From Symsagittifera roscoffensis (taxonomy: Eukaryota > Xenacoelomorpha > Acoela > Convolutidae): a DNA stretch of 64,000 bases. The DNA is taken from positions 39,271,858 through 39,335,857 of the forward strand of contig NC_087071.1 of assembly GCF_963678635.1 (NCBI RefSeq). Reading direction: 5' to 3'. The translations under genes were made by a program, and so were the position numbers. The notes under the pieces are model-generated. The model saw only the letters and a program-made list of their open reading frames with translations. It was not told the DNA's origin and made no database searches. The stretch's first letter is position 1; the number at the start of each line of letters is the position of its first letter. This document shows positions 44,935 through 52,830 of the stretch, piece after piece.

Positions 44935-45966
44935 TCAGTTGATATAAATGGTGGTGGTAATGATTGAGCTGTTTGGTGGGTTTAATGGGTAGGGATGTTG
45001 AGCAATATTGTTCAATTTAACTGTGATTTCAAACTTTAATTGTAGACAATTTTGTTGGAGTATTTGGATGTTGTGATCACGAATATCGTCGTGGATGTCT
45101 TGTCGATATTGTAGTCTATTGAGTGCCCAGTTGTGAAGGCGATTACTTTCTAGGTGTTGTCCAAATAATGGTGGGGGTGCTGTAAATGTATTCCAATCTA
45201 GTCTTAAAAGAATAGTTGTTGATGATTGTTCTCGATATCTTGCGTCGAGGTTATTTGGAAAATTTAAGTTAAAAGGCGTCGGTGAAATTTGACTAATTGA
45301 TGGTGTTGATGGTAGTGATAATGTTTCTGGTAGTGATGAGGATGTTGTTGTATCTGAAGAAATATCTATTGGGTCATTGGTTAAATTTGGTTCACCTTGT
45401 GTGAATGAATGTGTTGTCCAATATGGTAGTCGTGATGTTTGGTTTGGGGGATTAAAGGGATTTTCACGTATTTGTTCAGATGTTGGTGTTGAACCTAAGT
45501 AATCTGAGGGTAGGCTTGAGGTGCTACGTTGTGAAAGAAGCGTAGGGGTTTCTGGTAATATACCAATGGGGTTTTCTGGAGTATTTTGTGATGGAGATTG
45601 AGGTATATCAAAATGAACTCGGGGAGTTTGAACATTTCTATTTCGTCGAGGATGTATAATTTGTCTATTTATTTCGGTTGTGTTTTGGTTTTGACTAGGA
45701 TGTCGTATTCTACTTAGTTCTGGTGGTAGTGTTGGGTATAGATTATATGTTGGTTCACTTAAAGGTGCTTGCCGTTGAACGGGTTCTAGTGGTTCAGATA
45801 AGCGTGCGTGTCGTTCTTCAAAAGTATATGGGTTATCTTGAAAGGAAATTCGTATAGATGTTTGAGGATTTTGGGTAGTTGAAGGTGTTGTTGGGTTATC
45901 TTGGGATGATGTCGGTGAAGACTGACTTTGTGACTGTTGGGTAGCAATTTTTGATAGCTTTTTGGT
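44935..45966 (-). CDS. 343-codon open frame without any methionine, Pro/Ser/Thr-rich
   Basis: On the minus strand the frame runs from just after a TAG (45967-45969) to a TGA at 44935-44937 without an ATG. It reads IATQQSQSQSSPTSSQ, PTLPPELSRIRHPSQNQNT, LPETLSLPSTPSISQISP and, near the end, HLESNRLHNWALNRLQYRQD. A further 46 codons in another frame (SLPPPFISTEVIYKYDRYT) reach the env-like ATG and probably belong to it. A random AT-rich sequence would contain about 20 or more stops over this length, so it is coding. It must be expressed by splicing, frameshifting or continuation from the membrane ORF just upstream. Function unknown; a mucin-like or disordered region is likely. Confidence 0.65.
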   Translation of the reverse strand, partial: TKKLSKIATQQSQSQSSPTSSQDNPTTPSTTQNPQTSIRISFQDNPYTFEERHARLSEPLEPVQRQAPLSEPTYNLYPTLPPELSRIRHPSQNQNTTEINRQIIHPRRNRNVQTPRVHFDIPQSPSQNTPENPIGILPETPTLLSQRSTSSLPSDYLGSTPTSEQIRENPFNPPNQTSRLPYWTTHSFTQGEPNLTNDPIDISSDTTTSSSLPETLSLPSTPSISQISPTPFNLNFPNNLDARYREQSSTTILLRLDWNTFTAPPPLFGQHLESNRLHNWALNRLQYRQDIHDDIRDHNIQILQQNCLQLKFEITVKLNNIAQHPYPLNPPNSSIITTTIYIN

Positions 45967-45974
45967 CTATTCTT

Positions 45975-46163
45975 TTAGTGAAAAAGTTTATGTTTATTAT
46001 AGTATTCTTCTAAGAAAAGAATTAGGAGGATTGTTGCTAGAGCGAATGTGATGATTGCTTTCTTTATACATTTGCATATGGTCAAAATGAGGGATGATAG
46101 AAATGTTATGAAAATTACAAATAGTAAAAAAATATCAGTTCTACTGAAAATGGTTCGTATCAT
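45975..46163 (-). CDS. 62-aa membrane ORF with two predicted helices
   Basis: It starts at ATG 46163 and ends TAA 45975. Two hydrophobic stretches (IFLLFVIFITFLSSLILTI and IITFALATILLILFL) are separated by a basic turn (CKCIKKA). The Met-less frame begins within 10 bases of its stop in another frame, with T and A runs between. It may therefore be the N-terminal membrane part of that longer protein, or a separate small hydrophobic protein. Confidence 0.5.
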   Translation of the reverse strand: MIRTIFSRTDIFLLFVIFITFLSSLILTICKCIKKAIITFALATILLILFLEEYYNKHKLFH

Positions 46164-46986
46164 TTAGAGAAGTTTTGTGAATCGTACCTGTGGATATAAT
46201 CAAGGGCTTTTGAAAGTTGGAGGAATAGTTCAAATATGGAATAGAAAATTAAAAAATATTGCAAAAAATGATTAAGATTATTACAAAAGATTCAAAGATA
46301 TCAAAAAGAAATGTTATAAAAGTTTTAAGTATCGTAAAAAATTGTTTGAGGTTTGTGATAATTGTAGTGACTGATTGAGAGAAGAGCAATTACGAAATGA
46401 CTTCTTGATCGAATATTTTTTGTTGTTTGGGGCAATTTTCAAGTGTGGTCGGATTATTTATTGGTTTTTTGACAAGTGGGTTGAGTTTTGTGAAAAATTG
46501 TTGGGGGCAATTTTTATGGTGATCGGGAGGTCGTCTTTTTCTTTATTTTTTTTTGTCAAATGATCCGGGGTATGGTGAGATTTTTGTACTTTAGGCTAAT
46601 TAAAATGTTCGTTTTGTTACTTTAGGCTCACAAAGTTAACAGATTTGTTTTGGGGGTATTTGAGGTCTGAGTTGGGGAAATATTGTTGATCTTTGGGTTA
46701 TTAGATAAAGGAGGGTTATGATATTATGGTGATATTTGTTTTAGTTGTCAAGTTGGAGTGGTTTGCTTATTTTTGACCTGGAGGTCGGAAAGTTATAGTT
46801 ATAGATATGCCTGGAGTTTTATATGGTTCGTCTAATTGATCTGAGTTTAAGCTAGAGAAGGTGACGGATTGGATGAATCCTATTGGTGTAAATTTGAACT
46901 AGATTCATTGCGTGTTTGTCAGCATGTTATTTTGAAAAATGAAAATTCAAAATGTTTCAAAGGTTTCAAGACTGTGAAATATAAAA
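46164..46986 (-). other. Spacer between pol and accessory genes
   Basis: About 820 bp without a convincing frame on either strand. It could hold the splice acceptor for an env/accessory subgenomic RNA, but no acceptor can be assigned with confidence. Confidence 0.4.
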
Positions 46987-47589
46987 TTAAAGTTGTTTTT
47001 GAAATTCGACTTTCTTTAATATTTTAGATTGTGGGATGAATATTTTATAATTTTTACGTGGTTGATTTCTAAGTCGTGATGACTCTCTATGTTCTGATTT
47101 GTCGATTTGCTCTTGGGGTATTATTTGTTCTGTCATTTTTCTATTTTTTCTTTCCTTTTGAGATGTATTTTGATCTAGATTTTTTGTATTGTTTTTTGTG
47201 GTGGTTGATTTTGTATTTTGGTTTTTGAGGTGAAAATTTTTTTGTTCCTTTGTTGTATTTTCCGTATGTGGGTCATTTTGAATAACTTTTAAACCTGTAA
47301 AAGAATATAATTGAGTTAGTTCGCGGAGTGCGTATTCTTTTGGATAATAAGGTAATAGGTTATTTCGGTGTTGAACGATTTCTTTTTTGTCTGAGTCGGT
47401 GATTTTATATGTGACATCAGTGGGTTTTGCAATTATTTGGTATGGTCCTTTACGAAGGGGTTGTAATTTTTTAGAAATTCCTTTTTGAGTATTAAAATTG
47501 GGTATTAAAACAAATGTTCCAATTTTTAAATCGGAGGCTGGTGTAAAGCGTGAATTTATTTGCTCATTAATGTTTTGCCTTTGTAACAA
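46987..47589 (-). CDS. Integrase C-terminal segment (GPY/F module) and basic tail
   Basis: This 200-residue frame continues integrase from the 792-aa ORF in a shifted frame; the change falls in a short A run near 47622-47627. It contains the GPY/F-type module (LRKGPYQIIAKPTDVTYKI), which in Ty3/gypsy integrases follows the catalytic core, and LLPYYPKEYA. The last about 100 residues are Lys/Asn/Gln-rich, with no chromodomain visible. Confidence 0.82.
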   Translation of the reverse strand: MLQRQNINEQINSRFTPASDLKIGTFVLIPNFNTQKGISKKLQPLRKGPYQIIAKPTDVTYKITDSDKKEIVQHRNNLLPYYPKEYALRELTQLYSFTGLKVIQNDPHTENTTKEQKNFHLKNQNTKSTTTKNNTKNLDQNTSQKERKNRKMTEQIIPQEQIDKSEHRESSRLRNQPRKNYKIFIPQSKILKKVEFQKQL

Positions 47590-47597
47590 CTTTTTTG

Positions 47598-49976
47598 TTA
47601 CTTTTTGGTAAATTTCATTGTGTTTTTATCTCTGTTTAAAATCCATTCGGTGTGTGTACCGGAGGCTAATTTAAGAATTTGTGGGTGATGAAAATGATCT
47701 TCATCGTGTGTATGTAAAGGTAGGTTATAACAAATTGAGTCTTTATTTGGTTGACAATAACCTTGTGCGTTTTTATGAGAGTTTGCTGTAAACATTATTG
47801 GTTTGCGTGGCTTTTGGTTAAAAACCATTTCATATGGTGACATTCCTAGAGTTGTCGTAATTTGTGAATTATATGCTAAGGGAAATAATTTTACATCTGC
47901 TGACCATTCGGTGTATTTTGTATCATTTCCATTGATGATACATCTGAGATATTCTTGTAATGAACGGTTCATACCTTCGACTAAGCCGTTTGTCCAAGGT
48001 GCATGAGATGTACGTGGTTTGTGTTTGATGTTATATAAATGACATAGTGTGATGATTTCATTATTTATGAATTCTGTACCGTTGTCTGTAACTAAAATTT
48101 CTGGTAGTCCAAATTTGGCTATCCAGTGTTCATAAAGCGTTGTGTAAGCGTAATAAGCGTTACAATGTGGTACTGGGTTAAGTGCTACATAATGTGTAAA
48201 TGCGTCAACAATTACCATAATGTAGGAGTTTCCTTCTGATGAGGGTGAAATTGGTCCTTTAGTATCAAATGAGATACGGTGGTTAAAGTACAAACTTTGT
48301 CCTTTAAAATCTTGTTTTTGTGCTATTTGTTTTTGATTTGGGTAAGGTTTATTTAGTTGGCATACTATACAGTCATTGCATAGTACTTTTATCCAAATTG
48401 GTGCATTTGGGAAATAAAAGTTTTGTATGAAATTTGAATATGTTTTCTCTGATCCAGAGTGTCCTTTAATATTTTGTGTATGTGAAATATTAAAAGCTAT
48501 GAGAATCATACTTAAAGGGAGACAGGGAACTGTAGATTCATTTAATTTATATTCCAAAAGGTCTGTATTTTCGTTAATTGTTGTGTTATTAAATTTTCGA
48601 AAGTATCGGAGGAGTGTTTTGTTTCCTAAAATAGTTGAATCTGCCTTGACAGGTTTAGTTTTATATTTGTGCCATGATTTTAGTTGTCTAATTACCGGGT
48701 CAAGATTTTGATATTGTTTCAATGTTGAAATTGTAATTGTTTCTGTTGGGGGGAGAAAAATGTTTTCAATTTCTAATTTAGATAAGGGTATTGTATCAAG
48801 TGGGTCATGAAGGTCAAAAACTTGATTTATTGTGTATTTTGAAACGTTTGTTTGTGGTCCTGATAAATTTATTTTATCAGTTAAGTTTTCTTTTTCAATT
48901 AGTGGAAAAAGATCTTTTTTAGGTGAATGTTGTTTTATTCTTTTTTGTTGGGTGTTATTTTTTATCCATTGTGAATATGGGATTGGTTTAAAAGTTGATG
49001 TTCCAAGTAGGTCAACTTCATAGTGATTATTTTGACAATCTAAATAAAGTGGGAAATGTTGTAAACTATTTATCTGTGATTGTTCAACGTTAGTTTTTAC
49101 TGCATATTTGCATTCCAATCGGGGTGATGTTTCATTTTCTGCAAGGTAGAATTTTATATTTTTGGGTATTTCAACTGTGGTTTTACGTGTAAGTAATTCC
49201 GGTGGCGTATTTCGACTTAAAGTGTCTGGTAATGCAAGATTTTTTCCTGCGGTCCAAACTATATGTAAGTTTGGGAATTTCATTAAAATTAATTGAAATC
49301 TATAAACTCGGTGGTTTGGATTAGACTTTTGTGTAAAGAGAAAGATGATTGGTTTATGGTCTGTGAATAGAACTGTGGGATGTTTTGATCCAAGTATCAG
49401 AAATTCATATTCTGTTAGTGTATATATTATGGCTGTACATTCTCTCATTAGAGTTGAGAGTCGTAGCTCTGCTTGAGTGAATAAGCGAGAATTTGCTGAT
49501 ATAAGGTTCATTTTATTTGTACCATTATGTGATTGTAATAATGCTGCGCCGATGTCAAAGTTCGAAGCATCGCACATTGCATAAAATGGTTGATTTGGAT
49601 CTGGAATTGTGTTTGAAATTTGTTCAGTTAGGAGTTTCTTTATTTCTTCAAATCGTGCTTGATGTTCTGTATTCCATTCAAAATTATTTTGTTGTCTAAG
49701 TATATTATAGAATGGTCTTAGGTATAATTGCATCTTATAAACATATTTGCTTAAAAAATTTAACATTCCAAGGAATTCTTGGATTTTCTTTTTATTTGTT
49801 GGTGGTTGGAGTTTCTGAATAGCGTCAATGCGTGATTTTAATGGAGTGATTGTTTTTCTTTCTATATTATGTCCTAAGAATTTAACTCTTGTCAAAAAGA
49901 AGTGTGATTTATCAGGGGCGGCCTTCAGATTTTCGTTCTGAAGTATTTGGTGATATTGTTCTAAAACATTGAACAT
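47598..49976 (-). CDS. Pol part 2: RT end, RNase H, integrase
   Basis: The frame actually extends upstream of its first ATG to about 50064 and includes the RT catalytic box (TYLDD at 50008-50019). After RT comes GHNIERKTITPLKSRIDAI. RNase H follows (CDASNFDIGAALLQ; ECTAIIYTLTEYEF; FTDHKPI). Integrase then has an HHCC zinc motif (HTQNIKGH ... CNDCIVC), with C-terminal catalytic D-D-E as SFDTKGP, VTDNGTEF and LVEGMNR. The order RNase H before integrase fits Ty3/gypsy. Separation from the previous frame in the middle of RT is a lesion or a base-calling error, not a normal gene boundary. Confidence 0.95.
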   Translation of the reverse strand: MFNVLEQYHQILQNENLKAAPDKSHFFLTRVKFLGHNIERKTITPLKSRIDAIQKLQPPTNKKKIQEFLGMLNFLSKYVYKMQLYLRPFYNILRQQNNFEWNTEHQARFEEIKKLLTEQISNTIPDPNQPFYAMCDASNFDIGAALLQSHNGTNKMNLISANSRLFTQAELRLSTLMRECTAIIYTLTEYEFLILGSKHPTVLFTDHKPIIFLFTQKSNPNHRVYRFQLILMKFPNLHIVWTAGKNLALPDTLSRNTPPELLTRKTTVEIPKNIKFYLAENETSPRLECKYAVKTNVEQSQINSLQHFPLYLDCQNNHYEVDLLGTSTFKPIPYSQWIKNNTQQKRIKQHSPKKDLFPLIEKENLTDKINLSGPQTNVSKYTINQVFDLHDPLDTIPLSKLEIENIFLPPTETITISTLKQYQNLDPVIRQLKSWHKYKTKPVKADSTILGNKTLLRYFRKFNNTTINENTDLLEYKLNESTVPCLPLSMILIAFNISHTQNIKGHSGSEKTYSNFIQNFYFPNAPIWIKVLCNDCIVCQLNKPYPNQKQIAQKQDFKGQSLYFNHRISFDTKGPISPSSEGNSYIMVIVDAFTHYVALNPVPHCNAYYAYTTLYEHWIAKFGLPEILVTDNGTEFINNEIITLCHLYNIKHKPRTSHAPWTNGLVEGMNRSLQEYLRCIINGNDTKYTEWSADVKLFPLAYNSQITTTLGMSPYEMVFNQKPRKPIMFTANSHKNAQGYCQPNKDSICYNLPLHTHDEDHFHHPQILKLASGTHTEWILNRDKNTMKFTKK

Positions 49977-50041
49977 TTCTTCTTTAGTCTGTGATTGCCT
50001 GAAAACATCGTCTAAATAGGTGATTGCGTTTTTCTTGAGTA

Positions 50042-51679
50042 TTAGTGGTCGAAAAATTTGCTCATAAAAGCTGAAAATGCTGCTGGTCTTATGGATATTC
50101 CATAGAATAAACGGTTGAATTCGTATTGTTGGTTTCCAATAACAAATTGTGTTAAACGTCGTGATTGTTCATCTAATGGCATTTGGTTATATGCACTGTT
50201 CATATCTGCGGTTGTAAAGTATTTTCCGTTTATTTTTGTTAAAATAACTTGTATTGGTTCAATAGGCCAATTACACTTTGATTCATCTATGAGTGAGTTG
50301 AGGTATCTAGCGTCGAGAACAATTTTTAATGATTCTCCTTTGGCTAGAATGATAACAGGGTTGATAAATGTGTTGCCTTTTGGTTGTTCTTCTTTATTTA
50401 CTGGTGATATAATTTTGTATTGTTCTAAAATGTCGAGTAATCTGTTTACTTTATCGTGTAAGTGAATTGATACTTTACTTGCTCTTTGTTTTTTGAAAAC
50501 TGCGTCTGGTTTTAATGGGAGATGTAGTGATGAGCTGATTTTGCCAACATCAAATTTGGATGTTGCATAGACTGATGAATATTTAATTAGCTGTTTGGCT
50601 AATTTTTCAAATTCGTCTTGTGTTATTTGTGAATGTTGGAAATTAAACATCGTTAAAAATTTCTGTTGATTCTCTGTGTAGTTATTTATGTTGAATGTCG
50701 GTTTGAAATATGGGGTTTTTGTGAAATAATCCGTATTTCTTTTTTCGTTACTTATTATATTATTTATGGATAATTCTTCATTAAGAATTGTGGATTGACA
50801 AATATCTAATAATTGGAGTATATTATTTACGCGATATGCTTTTTCGTGTATTGGTGATATTGTAGCGTTGGTTTCGCAATAGCCTAAAAGTCCTAAAGGT
50901 AATGTTACTTGGTAAGGTGTGTTGTTGTATACATGTAAGGAATTAATATCGGAATTTGAGTTTTTCAAATATTTTATTGATGAGATTGTGATTTTGAAAA
51001 ATTTATGAATAGGTTTGAATTCAAAATCTGACATATAAAATTTTTGTTTGTTTTGTTTTTTATCATATTGGTGAACTTGTTTTATTGAAAAATTGTAGAT
51101 GTTTCCTGATAGTGGTTTCAAGTGTTTTCTTTGTTGGTTATATATTGGATAGAATTTTGAAAAGAATGGTGGTTGTTTATTTATTCTTTGAAAAAATGTT
51201 AGGGATGTGTCTTTTGTTTTTGTATATTTATCTTTGATTAATATTTTACTGTTCAAGATGTTGATTGTTGGTATATATTTAGAGATAAATGGTATTCCAA
51301 TGATATTGTGTTTAATATCAGTGATATGGAATATTTGTTTAAATGGTTTAGTTAAAATTTTATTTTGCTCCATTGTTCTTGTGGGGAGAAGAAATAATTG
51401 AATTTTTCCGTAGTTTAATAATGTTGATCCTTGTGCTGTTGCTAGTTTGCTGGAGGTTTCAAGAGGTGTTAGCTTTGGGTGTAAGGTTTTTATTTCATTC
51501 CATGTGGGAATGTTTATTATATTTGGTTCTGCTCCTGAATCAATTAGAAAATCAATTTCAAGATCTGGTGGTTGAAATTCTTTGTTTCTTGGACTTTCTA
51601 AGAGAAATGGTATTGTCCAAATTTTTTCTTTGGGTTGTTTTTTTGTATATTTTGATAGATGTGATTTGTATTCAAGCAT
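50042..51679 (-). CDS. Pol part 1: aspartic protease and RT start
   Basis: The first residues overlap the end of the zinc-knuckle ORF by 82 bases in the -1 frame. The protease active site is FLIDSGAEPNIINI. RT begins near residue 395 with SKVSIHLHDKVNRLLDIL and includes NPVIILAKGESLKIVLDARY and FTTADMNSAYNQMPLDEQ (motif A). It ends AFMSKFF and loses frame at a T5 run at about 50052-50056, just before the YLDD box. About 350 residues between protease and RT are unassigned, longer than usual. Confidence 0.93.
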   Translation of the reverse strand: MLEYKSHLSKYTKKQPKEKIWTIPFLLESPRNKEFQPPDLEIDFLIDSGAEPNIINIPTWNEIKTLHPKLTPLETSSKLATAQGSTLLNYGKIQLFLLPTRTMEQNKILTKPFKQIFHITDIKHNIIGIPFISKYIPTINILNSKILIKDKYTKTKDTSLTFFQRINKQPPFFSKFYPIYNQQRKHLKPLSGNIYNFSIKQVHQYDKKQNKQKFYMSDFEFKPIHKFFKITISSIKYLKNSNSDINSLHVYNNTPYQVTLPLGLLGYCETNATISPIHEKAYRVNNILQLLDICQSTILNEELSINNIISNEKRNTDYFTKTPYFKPTFNINNYTENQQKFLTMFNFQHSQITQDEFEKLAKQLIKYSSVYATSKFDVGKISSSLHLPLKPDAVFKKQRASKVSIHLHDKVNRLLDILEQYKIISPVNKEEQPKGNTFINPVIILAKGESLKIVLDARYLNSLIDESKCNWPIEPIQVILTKINGKYFTTADMNSAYNQMPLDEQSRRLTQFVIGNQQYEFNRLFYGISIRPAAFSAFMSKFFDH

Positions 51680-52830
51680 TTTGTTTTATCATTTTCATTG
51701 GGTTGATTTGTAATGTTAATTCCATTAGTTTCTTGCGTCGTTGGTATGGAATGGATGGGTTCAATATAATAATTGTGAAGGAGTTCTAATTGATTTTCAT
51801 ATATGTGTGATGAAAATGGTTGTTCATATATGACGGGTTCATAGTCATTTTCGACTGCTATCATATTGATTGAGATAGTGTTTTCTGTTTCACTTTCTGA
51901 GTCTGATGATCCACAGTTTATTTGATTGAGTTGTAACGTATCATTTACTGTGTCATCAATACCCGGAGGGTCTGATGTTGTTTCTGGATTTGATTGTACT
52001 TGATTAATATGTCTTTGATGTTTAGGTGTACTGCTTCTGTGGCGATTATTAGAATTATTATAATGATTATTATTCCGGTGTGGTGATTGGGAATAATTTC
52101 TATAACGATTATTATAACTTGAATGTCGATTTTGTGAATTAATTCGCGATCTATTTTGATAATTACCGTTTGATCTATTATATGAGTTATTTCTTGATCG
52201 ATTGTTTGGATAATACTGATTTTGGTTGTTGGAATAGCTTCTATTTCGATTATTGGAATAGTTTCTATTTCTATTATATGATGAGTTTCGTGACTGATTG
52301 TTTGGATAGTATCTATTTCTTGATTGAGAATTAGATCTAGAAACAAATTGTGTTGTGTTTGAATTAGATCTGGAGTAGTTATTTCTACTATTTGGTCTAT
52401 TGTAGTAATTTTGTGACGAATTTTGTGTATTTCTTTGTTCTGGCGATCTTCCTCTATAACTTGAGTTATGTGGTGATTGATTTCTTGTATAATTTGTATT
52501 GTTCGGGAGTGGTTTTCCTGAACTGTTGTTGCTGTACACATTTTTGTTCGGTAGATTTTGATCTTTTTTCATGTATTGATAGAATGATTTATTTGGTTCT
52601 TTATATTTTTGAGGTTTATTTTGATTGTCTTGCTGTTTTTGTCTACATTCAGAAATACTATGTCCGTATCGTCGGCAATAATTACACCATTTTTTGAAAG
52701 ATGGTTTGCCTTTAAAGTTTGGGTGTTTTTCATAAATATTGAGTATTTCAGTGATTTTTTTTAACGAGGTCTGTAGCTGATTCCTGTATATTGTTGATAT
52801 TTGTGGAATTTGTTTCAATTCGGTTAACAT
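51598..52830 (-). CDS. Gag C-terminal / nucleocapsid-like ORF, CCHC zinc knuckle and Asn/Arg/Ser-rich
   Basis: 410 residues. A single zinc knuckle of C-x2-C-x4-H-x4-C form (CNYCRRYGHSISEC) lies at about residues 50-63. About 150 residues then follow dominated by Asn, Arg, Ser and Tyr (for example NRNRSYSNNQNQYYPNNRSR), a prion-like, RNA-binding-type low-complexity region. The tail is acidic. It overlaps the upstream Gag frame by 83 bases around an A8 run (52758-52765). The two may be one Gag split by a single-base change, or this ORF may use its own ATG. It leads into protease through an A AAA AAC site. Confidence 0.85.
   Translation of the reverse strand: MLTELKQIPQISTIYRNQLQTSLKKITEILNIYEKHPNFKGKPSFKKWCNYCRRYGHSISECRQKQQDNQNKPQKYKEPNKSFYQYMKKDQNLPNKNVYSNNSSGKPLPNNTNYTRNQSPHNSSYRGRSPEQRNTQNSSQNYYNRPNSRNNYSRSNSNTTQFVSRSNSQSRNRYYPNNQSRNSSYNRNRNYSNNRNRSYSNNQNQYYPNNRSRNNSYNRSNGNYQNRSRINSQNRHSSYNNRYRNYSQSPHRNNNHYNNSNNRHRSSTPKHQRHINQVQSNPETTSDPPGIDDTVNDTLQLNQINCGSSDSESETENTISINMIAVENDYEPVIYEQPFSSHIYENQLELLHNYYIEPIHSIPTTQETNGINITNQPNENDKTKCLNTNHIYQNIQKNNPKKKFGQYHFS
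51637..51643 (-). promoter_or_regulatory. Candidate -1 ribosomal frameshift site A AAA AAC
   Basis: In the zinc-knuckle frame the codons are CAA AAA AAC, so the heptamer is in the correct register. A -1 shift here enters the protease-RT frame directly. A AAA AAC is a well-known slippery heptamer in retroviruses. I did not verify a downstream stem or pseudoknot. Confidence 0.7.

Noticed and set aside
51373..52697. Plus-strand hydrophobic frames opposite the protease and zinc-knuckle ORFs
   Set aside because: Leu/Phe/Cys-rich composition is the expected complement of Asn/Lys/Gln-rich coding sequence.
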